From contig JARWIR010000002.1 in NCBI GenBank assembly GCA_029959085.1, positions 66,456,154 through 66,520,153 of the forward strand: a stretch of DNA of 64,000 nt. Direction: 5' to 3'. Numbering within the stretch: the first letter of the stretch is position 1; the number at the start of each line of letters is the position of its first letter. Below are positions 1 to 11,935 of the stretch, one piece after another. The DNA is from Nemophila menziesii (taxonomy: Eukaryota > Streptophyta > Magnoliopsida > Boraginales > Hydrophyllaceae). A program made the position numbers and the translations under genes. A model generated the notes under the pieces. The model was not told the origin of the DNA, searched no databases, and was given only the letters and a program-made list of their open reading frames with translations.

Positions 1-172
1 GTCCTCGCTGAAGGGGTGAGTCTTCGTTAGAGGTCGACCAATTATCGAGGCGGGAATATCAACCGCCGTCACGTGTCCAAAACTTTTGGGTATTCTTTCT
101 AGCGACGACAAGTTTATCGCAAAAGACTAGATGTCTTTTGCGAGAAACTTGTTCTCGCTAAAGGTCATATAC
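1..172. repeat. CACTA left-side subterminal repeats
   Basis: Several copies and inversions of GTCCTCGCT, TTTTGCGAG and TCTCGCTAAAGG are packed into the first 170 bases. They match the words of the right-hand subterminal region. In CACTA elements these are the binding sites of the element-encoded DNA-binding protein; that function is family knowledge and is not visible here. Confidence 0.6.
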
Positions 173-382
173 AGATTTTAAAAAAAAAATTAAACTATTG
201 GAGATATATTTTATAAACACCTACTACTTTACTTGCAACTATAGCAAAATACAAGTGCTAGTAAGTAATCAATACCAATAAATAAAAATCTTAAACCCGA
301 AACTGAATATTACCTGATAAATTGTGGCGAGTTGTCCCACAGAATTAGATAGCGAGAGGGAAAATATGATGTGTTGTTTATA

Positions 383-488
383 ATAGGATACTAGCTTTAT
401 TATTACTATGGTAGGAATGGTCTTTTTTAATTAGGTGTTAATTCATAGGATACTAGCTTTATTATTATTACTATTGTAGGCATGGTCC
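383..488 (+). repeat. Short direct duplication
   Basis: A block starting ATAGGATACTAGCTTTATTA occurs at 383 and again at 445. Both copies end in a GTAGG(A/C)ATGG motif, and about 20 bases separate them. It is a simple local duplication inside the CACTA element with no evident function. Confidence 0.6.
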
Positions 489-885
489 TCGAATGGGTTT
501 CTCTAGGAGGCTAGTTGGTGGTATTCATGGTGGTCGTCATGGCGGTGATGGCAAATGGAAAAAGGTTTGAATGCCGGTGTCTAATAATACAACAATAATG
601 CTAAAGAATGCTCCAAACAAGTTTTGGTATACTCTTTTTTAGAATTTTTTAAGATAATCACTCTTTTTTGTTTCCTTACAATATTCATCTGTATGGATTT
701 GGGTTTCTGAGGTGACTTTTGATAATCATCACTTATTTTTTCGTATTATTATTATCTATTATCTTTTGTGTTTTCATTCTTTGGTTAAAAAATATTACGT
801 TAACTTGACTTTATAACTACAAGATCCGAACTTGAGTATTACACTTTTATCATTTGAGTTCATAATAATATTTTATACAAAACAA

Positions 886-3800
886 CTAATCAGACTCATC
901 CCCATCATCAACTATTACAAGTTCATCGTCACTATCAAGATAAATAGTATCATCGTTAGTAGCGTACTTGCCTAGTGTGTCACCAAATTCATCATCATCG
1001 ACGAGAATAAAGGGTTACGGTACAAGGTTAAAAATCAAAAGATCTATCTCTATCCCTTGTCCAGTACTCAACTCGAACAACAGGTATTCCGAATCCAATG
1101 TCGTATCAGCCAACAAAATGTCGATCGGATATGGACCAGTGGAAATCGACTCGGAACCAAATAATTTCGGACTCCATCCATGACGGTCGTTCACTTACCA
1201 AACAACTTTTCACCCCTTTGAGTAAATTTGATCAATGTAGAAGACCTTTTTTGCTTGAGTTGCTAAGATAAATGGTTCCTTAGTCCACCAGAAATAATTT
1301 GTATTAATCATTGTTGCCCCGTGTTCTGTTTTACTCACTTTCTTTTTTTTTAATCCGTGTTATACCACTTACACTCAAACAACACAACTGAATAACCACC
1401 AGTGAATTCAACCTCAATAATCTTGACCAACTCACCATAAAAAGTATCTACACCTGTGACGATACAAAATATTTAAACTAAATACGAATAATCTACTAAA
1501 ACGATATTAATGAAAGAGAACACAAATAACCAACCTGTGATAGTACAAACTCTTTTATCTTGAGTAATTCTCTTCTCACCCTTCTCACGCGTTACCCATT
1601 TGACCCCGTTCACAACGCAAGAATCATACGTATACACGATACTGTTCGACATGCAAGACAATAAAATCAACTCTTCTGTAGCAAGGGGATTACCTTCTTT
1701 TTTCATTGTACCAACCTACACAAAAATTCAATGGTTAGTTTAATTAAATTCTTTTTTTATGTTAGAATTTTATACCTGTTTCATGAACCATCGACGAAAA
1801 TTCTCCCCGTGTTTTTGCTCTCTACTAATAAACAGAATTGAAGACTTATGTTGCCTAAAGTAAAAGAATAGTGTTTATAAAAATAACAACATATTTAAAT
1901 AATAATTAATACTTACATCATGTAGTGATGGATCTCCTCGCATTTATGAAGGATGTACTAGTCGATGTGTTCCTTCACTTTGAAGTCTAAACGACTAAAC
2001 TTCTTTTTCCCGTTCGGCTTGCACTGACTATTAAACACTGATATTTCCTTGCTTTCAGGAATCGTATCACCGTATCTGCCCAGATTGTTGAACTTTGTAC
2101 TTTCCTCCCGAAGGTAACGAGATATGAAAGTCAAAGTTTCCTCTGCCGTGTGTCCCTATGCGATCAAACCCTCTGGTCTGGCTGGATTCTGAATATATCC
2201 ATTTAGCTTCTTCAAGTACCTCTCAAACGGGTACATCCAACACATCTGGACCGGGCCTCCTAAACGAGCTTCCTCATACAAGTGAACAACCAGGTGGATC
2301 ATCAAAAAACGTTGGAGGAAAGATCATCTCCAACTTGCACATAAGCTCAATTACCTTAGACTTTTCCGAATCTAATTCCTTCTTACTCAAGTTCTTCTTA
2401 CAAATATCTCTGAATACGTTACACAACCCAATGATCGGATCTCTAATGGATTTGTTGTTGATCAATCCTGGTATACTAGCCACAAGTAAATACTGCATAA
2501 GAACATGACAGTCATGGGATTTCATACCGATAATCTTCCATGTGTCACTCTGAACGTTGTTTCGCAAGCTAGAAGTGAAACCATCTGGAAACTTTTGCCC
2601 TTTCAACCAGTCTAAAAGATCATGTCGCTTATCGGTTGTCAACGCATACTTTGCACGGGGTAGAATGGTCTTACCACGTGAATCGACTGATATCCACAAA
2701 TCTGACTTAATATTCATCGCTTGCAAATCTTTTCTCGACTTCACGTTATCTTTGTTAATTTTCACATCCAAACCAACAAATGTACCAAGAAGAGCATCAC
2801 ACACATTCTTCTCATAATGCATCACGTCTATATGATGTTTCAACAAGTTTTCTGACCAATAGGGTAAACGATATAATATACTTTTTTTCTTCCAGTTTGA
2901 CTCGCCAGGGCCCGTTTTCTTAGCTACCTTGCCTCCGAAGTCCTTGTGTTTTCCGGGAAAGACAATCGGCAATCCATCTAACGGTGTCTGTATATCTGCG
3001 GGACTAAGTTTCCTAGGGGGGGCCTATGATCGACTGCACTATACGAGGACGCGTCTTTCCAAAAAAGATGGATCATAGGCAACCACCGTCTATGATCAAA
3101 ATACACAACTCCTTTATTAACCCGCACAGAAGGAGTATATACCATGCATTCGGGATAAGCTAAGCCTTGACCCGACCATCCTGAGGTGTACGATCTAGAC
3201 GGGTAATCATTCGTCATGAACAACAAACACACCTTCATGACAAATTCCTCCTTCATATGTGCATCCCATGTAACTATCCCCGTACCCCACAACGTTTCCA
3301 ACTTATCTATAGCAGGACGGAGAAATACATCCATATCCTTTCCAGGGGAACGAGGTCTAGGTATCAAAAGAGTGAGCATAAACGTAGATTCTTTCATGCA
3401 TAATCAAGGCGGCAAGTTATAGATCGTCAATATAACCGGCCACATAATATATGAGTTGTTTTGCATAGAAAAAGGACAAAATCCATTGATCCCCAAACCG
3501 AGTCGTACATTATGCGGTTCGCTAGCAAACTCCGGATTCCTCTCATCAATTTTTTTCCAGCTAAGACCATCAACTGGATGACGCAACACATCTTCGTCAG
3601 TACTCTTTCCAGTATGGTGCCAAATCATATCTTTCACGGTATGCCTCGAAGCATACATTCTCTGTAATCAAAAAATAACGCAGCTTCTTATGCGACACTT
3701 TCTTCCCCTTCTTCGGGTCCCACCTTGACTCTCCACAAACTGGACACTTCTTAAGATTTTCATACTTTTTATAATACAAAACACAATCATTCAAACACAC

Positions 3801-4411
3801 GTCGATCGAGGTGTATCCCATGCCTAAACTTTTCAACTTCTTGTTGCAATCCGCATATCACTCGGGTAAGTTATGAGGTTCAGGCAAAACACGACCCAAC
3901 AATTGAAGAAGTTCGGCAAACGAGGTGTTCGTCCACTTGTTCTTCACTTATACATGCATTAGCTTTGCAATGAAATCCAAAGAACTCATCGTAGTACAAC
4001 CAGGGTACAAATATGTCTCCATTTCCTTGAACAACGCGTCGAAAGACCCACAACCATTTCCACTAACATTCACGTCACGCATCTTGGTGTCACCGGAATA
4101 CCCGACAGTTTCAAACGTGGGGTTACCCAATGCATTCTCTTCGATTGGTTCGTCATCGGGAATTACAATTTCTTCACCGTGTTTCGTCCAAACATCATAC
4201 GATGAATCCATACCCCATTGAAAAGTTGAACTTGAACTTCGTCGATTGGAAATCTTCGATTATTATAACAATGTTTACATGGATAGAATATATTATCGAC
4301 TCGATCCACTACTTTCCTCGCAAATCCAATAAACCCTAATATACCATTAATGTATTCGATCAAAACCTTATTGTTTGATATAATCCAACTCTTGTCTATT
4401 TGGGGGTTCAT
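886..4411 (-). pseudogene. CACTA TNPD-type transposase pseudogene
   Basis: This is the transposase that would bind and cut CACTA ends. Reading from 4411 downwards, the domains appear in family order. First is an N-terminal transposase-associated domain (DKSWI, then a C-x2-C-type motif HCYNN, to about 4163). Next is a zinc-ribbon-like CPVCGESRW (about 3730), then the core Transposase_21 region with EPHNVRLGLGINGF (about 3500) and HHIDVMHYEKNVCDALLG (about 2800). A DUF4218-like part follows (ARLGGPVQMCWMYPFERYL, about 2250; GENFRRWF, about 1800). Last is a DUF4216-like part (GVDTFYGELVKIIEVEF, about 1440) and an acidic tail ending in ESD at 886. Introns are likely; an acceptor fits at about 1453. 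At least five frameshifts or stop codons separate the blocks, so the gene is dead. Domain recognition is from memory of the family; the exact exon structure is uncertain. Confidence 0.85.
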
Positions 4412-4957
4412 TATCTAAATTACAATAAACCAGTAGTTATTATTTCAAATAATACGAATATAAAAAATTACTAAAATGCACCTAAGTTATCAACATATTT
4501 CACTAAGTCCCCTAATTAATTATTCAAATAACAATATAGTCCCTAAAATCATAATTAATTATAAAAATGCCACTAAAAGTTCTAAATAATTCACAAAGTT
4601 CTCTACATTAATTTTCCATTAATATTAAAACACCTAACATTATAATAACTCAAAAAGCAAATTACAATAATAACAAAAAATTCAAAAAAAAAACATTCAT
4701 ATAACAAAAAATTAACAATATATCACATACAAAACACTCAACACTATTAATTGAACCTAAATCATACAAAATATAACCACATTTATACAAAATAAACAAA
4801 ATAGGGAAAATATTAAGAAATTACCTAAAATTGTGGAAAATTTTTGCTTGAAAATGTGATCCAATAGAGCTATATGTGTTGGTGAAGCTATGTAATTGAG
4901 TTGCCCAACATTAATTTGTGGTTTAAGGAAAAAATTGGGAAAGTTTTGGTGTTTTTT

Positions 4958-4997
4958 GGGGGTGGGGGGGGGGGGGGGTGGGGGGTTTTTTGGGGGG
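4958..4997 (+). other. G-rich tract (G5-T-G15-T-G6-T6-G6)
   Basis: A nearly pure guanine run lies between the transposase start and the right subterminal repeats. It contains at least four G-runs and could form a G-quadruplex on the plus strand. Its transcribed complement in the element leader would be C-rich. No coding role is supported. Confidence 0.8.
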
Positions 4998-5029
4998 TTT
5001 TTTGAGTTCTTGGTTCGCATTAATGGCCA

Positions 5030-5331
5030 TATGTCCGTCTTTAATACGACAAGAGCTTTAACAAGGACACCTTTCCTCGCAAAAGCTCTTGAAAGTCGTC
5101 GCAATATATACTTTCTAGCGAGGACATCTTGGTTCTCGCTAAAGATGGTATCTTTTGCGAGGACTTCCAACGGCTATTTTATTTTTTTATTTTTTTGTTA
5201 GCGTAGAAAAGCCGCGTGTATTTGCGACGACATTGTCGTCGCTAATGATGTTCCTCGTTAAAGATCATGTCTTTAGCGAGGATTTCAAGTCCTCGCAAAA
5301 GATTTTCTCGCAAGAAAACTCGCGTGTAGTA
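5030..5331. repeat. CACTA right-side subterminal repeats and presumed terminus
   Basis: Degenerate words such as CCTCGCAAAAG, TAGCGAGGAC and TTCTCGCTAAAG recur in both orientations about every 20-40 bases. The block ends at GTGTAGTAG, whose reverse complement resembles a CACTAC terminus with one mismatch. The density and orientation changes match CACTA subterminal regions. Confidence 0.65.
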
Positions 5332-7250
5332 GTTTAATCTTAGTTTCGGACTTTTGAATTTTATTAAGGGTTCGAACCCTTTAAAATTAAATACTAGCTC
5401 CGGTCTTCTAAAATACATATATGTCTTAGGTAAAAGAAATTACATTTAGGCTTACGGCCATCGAAATACATAAACTCCAAAAAAAATATTACAAACACAA
5501 AATTTCGCTCAATAAGAATAAAATGAATAATTACAAGCTACTAATCAAATAAAGACATAAATTTAAAACAACAATTTCATGATTCGAACACAGACAATCT
5601 ACTTTGTTGACGAATGATTTTACCTTCTAAACTATCTCACTACACTTTAAAGCAATAGACTTATTCGTGTTGTGCTGATAACGTGTTATAAACTAAAGAA
5701 GATGAAGATAAAGATAATGAGAGAATTTCTTTCTTGTATTTTCAATATCACTAATCCTATTACAAGAGAATAACTTTATATTTATAAGGTAATTTAAAAT
5801 TATTCACTTGCCATATTTATAAAAAATAAATAAATAAATATTTAGAATTTAAACATCCACCATTAATAAAAGTATATTTATAAATAAGGTTGATCTATTT
5901 CATAGATATTTTTTATTTGATCAAAAACATGATATTATATAGGAAAAGGAGAAAATGGACAAAAGAGTTATCAATGTTTGGTCAAAAATATTCTCAAAAC
6001 TTTCACTATTGAGTCATAAATCATTTATAATTCTCATAACATTAAGTTGAATTTTTAGTTTTCTTTTTATTAAAGGAACTTATAAACCCATTCTTCATGT
6101 TGTTAGTAATGCAGGATTGCACAATATCGAAGATATTCAATATCTTTTAGGTCTCATTGTTTTAAAAATGTCACTAAATGATTAGTGACTTCATTAATAA
6201 TATCCTTATCCTGATCAAGCCAAAGGCCTGAGTTATTGGCTAGCAATAAGAAAAATCTACGTTAAAAAATTGAATAAGATGTTTACTATAACAATTGAGA
6301 GTGTTGCAGTAAATGTTAAAAATACATTATCTAGTGGTGCAGGTTCGAACCGAGTCAATGACTCCGAGTCCAAAGTGGCTCTCCTATGTAAAAAAAAAAA
6401 AGAAAAAAAAGTACATTATCTTATCCCGGAGGTGCATGAAATGGAAGGAACGTAACCTTGTATATGGTTTGGTGTTTTAATTTGGAGCGCATTCAATTTC
6501 CATTTTGACGGATTCATTGAATATTATTGCTGGGGAAAGAATTCGTACACCTAAAAGCCATTTTATTCGGAGACCATTACTAAAGAAGACAAGACAGTTT
6601 AGACAGTCTATACAAAATTACATCACCATCCTCTTACCTGTGAGTTTGTAGACCTTGGAGCGTGTACCCCGGGGAGTAGTGGTGGTTTTGCATAGATTTC
6701 TTAGATTCACACATAAAGCCATGATCTTTTACTTACAGAAAGTATCCATATTAGCAATTACCGATAAAAAAAAGCTGGTCATTTAAGCTGTACACAGATA
6801 GAAAAGCCTGCTAATTCTCTCTATCTCTCAAACACCCTAGGGATTCAGGCAAAAAAGAAAAAGAAAACACTAGAGAAATAACATATTTTCGTGTCCAAAA
6901 TTAACTTCTTCTTTTTTCTTTTTTGTCAAATTCAGAATTAACTGAAGTTGTTGTTCTTTTTTTAGTTGAAATACATTAAAGTAAAAAATTGTCTCTTACA
7001 AAATGAACAAAAGTTATTATGATTGTTTCCTTTTTTTGTCAAAACTTATTTTGTGACTGTTCACGAATGAACAAAGGTATACTTATCCATAATCTTTTTC
7101 TTTTTCATTATACTTATCCATAATAATAAAATAAAAATGACATAAGTATTAAAAAAATAAAAAAATAATAATGACATAAATATACTTTATATAGAGTTTT
7201 TCTATCTTTAACTTTTTTTTTTTAAAAAGTAATTAACGATTTGACATGGG
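5332..7250. other. Intergenic stretch without recognised gene
   Basis: AT-rich sequence with no coding block I can support. It contains RNA polymerase III B-box-like words (GGTTCGAACCC at about 5369 and GGTTCGAACC at about 6343) and many short A/T runs. It is probably old, unassigned repeat debris. Confidence 0.6.
6340..6413 (+). repeat. Possible SINE 3' fragment (B-box-like word plus A-rich tail)
   Basis: GGTTCGAACC resembles a tRNA B box and is followed about 45 bases later by an A-rich tail interrupted by a G (about 6390-6412). No convincing A box is visible upstream. This may be a truncated tRNA-derived SINE or a chance match. Confidence 0.25.
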
Positions 7251-8805
7251 ATCAAAAAGTTTTGCAAATTTGGCACCCGGGCGGTGACCCGATTACCACC
7301 CTTAGTTAATTTTCTGATTAAGTGGCAAGGGCGGTTAGTCAATTACCGCCCATTGCCTAATACGATTTTTAAGTGAGGGCGGTCCTTTGACCGCCACCCT
7401 CTTCACGCGTTAGACCAGCGGTCGTTAGTTGACAGCCCTTAACAGAAATTTAGGGTAAATATAGAACTCCACCTCATTTCATCTCATTTCAATACTCATT
7501 TATCTCCTACATTCACACCCATTCAAAACACATCCGAAATCTTCAATTTTTTCATCAAATCCTTAGACATTTCATCTTTAAGGTAACTATTCTATTCATT
7601 TGTTATTATATATATTGTATATAAGTAAGAAAAATTAGGTTTTATTTGTTTTATATAGTAGTTGTAGTAATAATTAGTTGTAGGAGTTTGTTTCTAATAT
7701 TGATTAGGTTAAATTAGGTTTTATATATTGTCTTTGATATGTTGTTTGTATTGGGGTTTTAGGAAGATATGACTTTTGTTGTGGTTATGTTTTTATGGAG
7801 GTGATATTGTTAGGAGTGGTAACGGTGTTGTTGAATATGCCGGGGGAGATTGTAAAGCGTTTTTTACCGAAGGAGATATTGGGTTAATTGGTTTAAAACA
7901 AGCTGTATGTTTGAGATGCAATTGGAATGTAAATGAAGTTATTTTTGATATGATATGGTAATGTCCAATTTCGTCAAACCCTCTATGGTAGCATGCTCTA
8001 AAAGTTGGGGAGGGCACGATCAATACGATGATAGGTGGGGCGAGAAACGGTCGATACCATGCTATTAAGATTTACGCCGAGATTAAAGAAATTTGTAAAA
8101 TGCAAGCGTCCACTTCTCGCGAGAAGGGTAAAAAAAAGACTTATGAGCGGGGTAACACATCCACACCTCTAAAGCCGATTCACGAGACAATTCGCGAATT
8201 TGATAATGAAAATGAAAGTGAAAGCGAAACTGAATCGGAGGCAGCCGATAAAGAGGGTTTTCCTATTTATAGTGATAGTAATGAAGATAGCGGTAACGAT
8301 GATGATGATGATTGTTTTAATCCAACTAATTACAATTTTGGTCCTCTTGATATGAGCGAAAAAAGGAGAATGTCATGATTGACAATTAAGTCAACCATCT
8401 TCCATGGTGAACAGAGTTCAACTCATGTTGGGTGAGCGATACGCTTCAAGACGTGCTCTTTTGTTGGACGTGAGTAGGTGGGACCTTAAAAATCACAAGG
8501 AATGTAAAACGGAAAGGACAAATAATAAATACATTACACGCATTTTTGTACATGCTAAAGACGGTTACAGATTTTATATTCATGGTATTTATCTTAGTTG
8601 TAGTAATGTGTGGGAGATTACTAGGTTAGAAGTACATAAGTGTCAACCCGGAATTCTTGTGAAAAATCACCGGCAAATGACTTCGGATTTTGTTAGAGAT
8701 GAAGTATTTGCAATGGTGAAAACCGATATAACTATGAAAATTAGATTATTACAAACTCAAATTCATAAGGATTACGGCCATTACATTTCATATGGTAAGA
8801 CATAT
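7250..8805 (+). mobile_element. Mutator-like element (MULE), 5' part only
   Basis: The segment 7270-7440 holds repeated and inverted GGGCGGT / ACCGCCC words, followed by a leader and the 5' part of a MuDR-type transposase frame. The transposase match stops abruptly at about 8805, where a minus-strand LINE body begins. The catalytic DDE region, zinc finger and distal terminal repeat are therefore absent. The left boundary is approximate. Confidence 0.6.
7770..8805 (+). pseudogene. MuDR-type transposase, N-terminal fragment
   Basis: Three blocks are in family order. The first is FYGGDIVRSGNGVVEYAGG and following (7790-7960), resembling the N-terminal domain of plant MuDR transposases. The second is an acidic Glu/Ser/Asp-rich linker (8190-8320). 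The third, 8404-8805, contains WEITRLEVHKC and ends at SYGKTY, matching the conserved MuDR region before the catalytic core. Stop codons at about 7961 and 8376 and at least one frameshift separate the blocks. The C-terminal two thirds are lost at the junction with LINE-1. Confidence 0.7.
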
Positions 8806-11800
8806 ATCTTTCCATTACTTGATTTCTGCACATCCAATCCAATCTCCTCAATAAGTAAAGTATGATAACCCGATTTTGTGGTATACTTTCCGTTTTCTTA
8901 AAAAGGCCAGATAAGCATATCGTCTTTATTAAGGTTAAGGATCAGGATCTTCTTGATTTCTCCAATGATGTTTGTAGGAAAAGGCTGATTGAGAATGTTA
9001 TTATTCCATCCAGAGAGATTATCATTGAAAAGATCTGCAACTTGTTCCACACTACAATTGACGGGTCTTTCAAGTAGTGCCTTATTACTAATCCATTAAT
9101 GATCCCAAATATTCATAGAGACACCATTCCTTATCTGCCAGATGGAGATTTTCTTTAATAATTGGGTTACTTTGAATATGATTGCCTAGCTCCAAGAACT
9201 ATTTTTAGCAAGTTTAGAGTCTCAGAGATTACACTTAGGAGAGTAGATACCTTTAAGAAATTTGTATATTAAAGAGTCGGGGTTATTCAGAATCCTCCAT
9301 ACTTGGTTGGCTAATAAAGAGATATTCATTTTATGGAAATCTCGAAAGCCAATCCCACCCAAAGATTTTTCTCTAGCAATTTTCTTCCAAGAAATCCAAA
9401 AAATCCTTTTTTATTTAAATTAGAATCCCACAAGAAATTCGCAACCATACTAGACATTTGTTTACATAACTCTTTCAGAAATTCAAAGAGGGACATAGCA
9501 TAGTGCGGCATAGATTGAAGTACCGCTTTAATGAGAACTTCTTTACTGCCATCGGAAAGAAGATTAGAGATCCAACTTGCGAATTTAGATAAAAGTCTAT
9601 TTTTGATATAATTAAGATTCTCTGACTTTGCTCTTTTTAAGGGAAAGAGGGATACCTAAATATTTACCCAATGAATTTGATAAGTTAATGTTAAGGGAAT
9701 TTGAAACATCTTGTCTCACAGCCTCTAGAGTGTTCTTGCTAGTCAGAATAGATGATTTATTAAACTTATTCTTTGACTCGAGGTTCTGCAGTAATCATCC
9801 TGCGTTTTTTTTAAACGAGCCAATCCACCTATATTGATGTTAATGAAATAGTACGAATCATCCGCAAAAAAGTAGATGTGTGAGTTTAGGGAAATTTTCA
9901 GTGATGGAAATGCCTTTGATCTTTTCTTCTCGACATTGATTATTTATGAGGCCAATTTGACTTTCTGTGAGGAGTGAGAAAAGAAGTGGTGAGAGAGGGT
10001 CACCTTTCCTAATGCCATGTTTCGGAAGGAATTTTCTGAGACATTGACCATTAACCTTGATTTGAAGAGAGACAGAAGAAATACAATTGAAAATCCAGTT
10101 TCTCCATGTTTCACAGAAACCCAAACTTTTAAGAGTTTCCATAAAGAAAGACCAGTTCAAATGATCGTAAGCTCTAACCATATCGATCTTGACAGTCGCA
10201 CAATGTTTATTATATTTCCTTTTAATTTTGAGATACAATGCTGCTTCCTAAGTGATTATAATATTATCTTGAATGCTTCGCCCATTGATGAAAGCGGACT
10301 GCGTTGGAGAAATAATATTATTCATAATCGGTTGAAGTCTACGATCAAGGATTTTTGCAGTAATTTTGCAACAAAAATTGATACACGCAATAGGCCTATA
10401 ATCTTTAATTGTTTCTTGAACATTACCTTTACGAACAAGCGTGATAATCGTATCATTAATCATGTAAAGGGGGTGTTGTGGATAAAAAAAAAATGGAGAC
10501 CAGTTTAAATAAGTCATCCTTAAGAACATCCTATAATTCTTGAATGAAATTACCCGGAAGGCCATCCGGGCCCGACGCTTTCGAACCCGACATTGAGAAA
10601 TATTCGGATTTGACTTCATCCATATTAGGCTTTCTAGTAAGAGAGTCATTTATTTGGGTAGTAACTTTACACGGGACGTGTCTAGTAATTCCCTCGATAT
10701 CATAAACAGGTTTTTCCTCAAATAAATTAATATAATAATCAAGGATAACTCTATTGATCTCTTTATAGTCATCGATCCACATGACTTCTTCATTTTTTAA
10801 AGCCACCAAGCGATTGATTTTTCTTCTTTATTGTGTCGCCGCGTAGAAATATTTAGTGTTTCTATCACCTTTTTTTATCCATAAATCCCTAACCCGGTCA
10901 CACCAAAAAGCTTCCTCTAGAGACCATAATTCTTCTAGTTCTTCTTTAATAATTTTTTCTCTTTCAAAATTGTCATCTAAATATGTATCATTATGAATAG
11001 TAGTAAGCTCGGCTTGAAGTTCATTAATTCGTTACGATTATTAAAGAAAGTTTTACGGCTCCAACCAGTTAGCGCAAGCGAAGTAGTATCATGTTTTTAA
11101 CAGAATTCTTGAATATCCTTAATATTTCTTCCACAATCCCATGCCTTAGAGACAACATCTCTACATTGAATATTTTCCACCCATCGCGATTCAAAGATAA
11201 AATATTTATTAATCTTAGATTTCTTAAAGTCGCGTTGCATAATAAGGGGTAATGATCTGAGCCGATAGGTGGCATAAATTTAAGAATGGCATTCGGGAAA
11301 AGATCACACCAAGAAGCGGAAGGAATAGCACGATCTAATTTTTCTTTAATATTCTCTTATCTTTTCCTTTTATTAGTTCATGAAGGAAACAGCCCATACT
11401 CGGAAAATCGATGAGATGGTTGTTATTAATGAATTCATTGAACCGAATAATTCTATCTAGGTTTGGAGGTATTTTTCCTTGTTTTCCCGAAGTTTTAGTA
11501 ATGTCGTTAAAATCGCCAATAAATAAAGTCAGTTCTTTGATTTTTGTATACCAAGAGGTAATAGAACTCCATAATTGTTGACGCTTATCATCATTGTTAG
11601 GCACGTGAATACAAATGAGATACCAAGAAAGATCGTTAGATTCCACAACATTAGAAATAACAAAAGACGCTGAGGAGTGAACAACACTCAGCTTGATCCC
11701 ATCTTTCCACACAAGTAGTATTCCATTGGACATATAAGATCTTCCTCCGGGTTCAACTATGTGAGAATTGTTAAAGGATCTAAGATGTTTACAAGATCTA

Positions 11801-11935
11801 GAGTCTTTCTTCAATTAACCTATATTCTAAAAAGCAAGCAATCGAAACATCAAATTTTAAAGCGAGGGACTTGAACATTTATCTCGTCAAAGGTGCCCTA
11901 ACCCCTTGAAAATTCCAAACCAAAACACTATCCAT
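8806..11935 (-). pseudogene. LINE-1 ORF2, endonuclease-reverse transcriptase, broken and 3'-truncated
   Basis: ORF2 begins at the ATG at 11935 with VLVWNFQG, the start of the APE-type endonuclease. Later endonuclease motifs LFIGDFND (about 11520) and GSDHYPLL (about 11265) are readable, but the usual ETK motif has become EYR. Reverse-transcriptase blocks follow: KASGPDGLPGNFIQEL (about 10560), VKIDMVRAYDHLNWSF (about 10190) and GIRKGDPLSPLLFS (about 9990). In the catalytic FADD box a run of six A on the plus strand (9866-9871) shifts the frame within the motif. A reverse-transcriptase zinc-binding-type region is readable at 8806-9330 (SIWQIRNGVSMNIWDH, YTTKSGYHTL). Several stop codons are present. 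It cannot make an active enzyme. Confidence 0.85.

Larger units (their letters stand above)
1..5331 (-). mobile_element. CACTA (En/Spm) DNA transposon, right part, decayed
   Basis: The minus strand carries a TNPD-type transposase pseudogene. Both sides are flanked by short degenerate repeats built on the words AGCGAGGAC and CTCGCAAAAG, as expected of the subterminal repeats of CACTA elements. Such repeats lie at about 1-172 and again at about 5030-5320, so the left terminus is probably outside the window. The right terminus is inferred near 5331. There the outward reading is TACTACACGCGAG, one base from a CACTAC-type terminus. I cannot check the 3-bp target duplication because the left end is missing. 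Superfamily assignment is solid; the exact right boundary is not. Confidence 0.82.

Noticed and set aside
4757..5201. Poly-proline and poly-glycine frames
   Set aside because: Produced by the G-tract inside the CACTA element; no conserved domain.
5360..5385. tRNA gene at GGGTTCGAACCC
   Set aside because: Only a B-box-like word is present; no acceptor, D or anticodon arms can be drawn around it.
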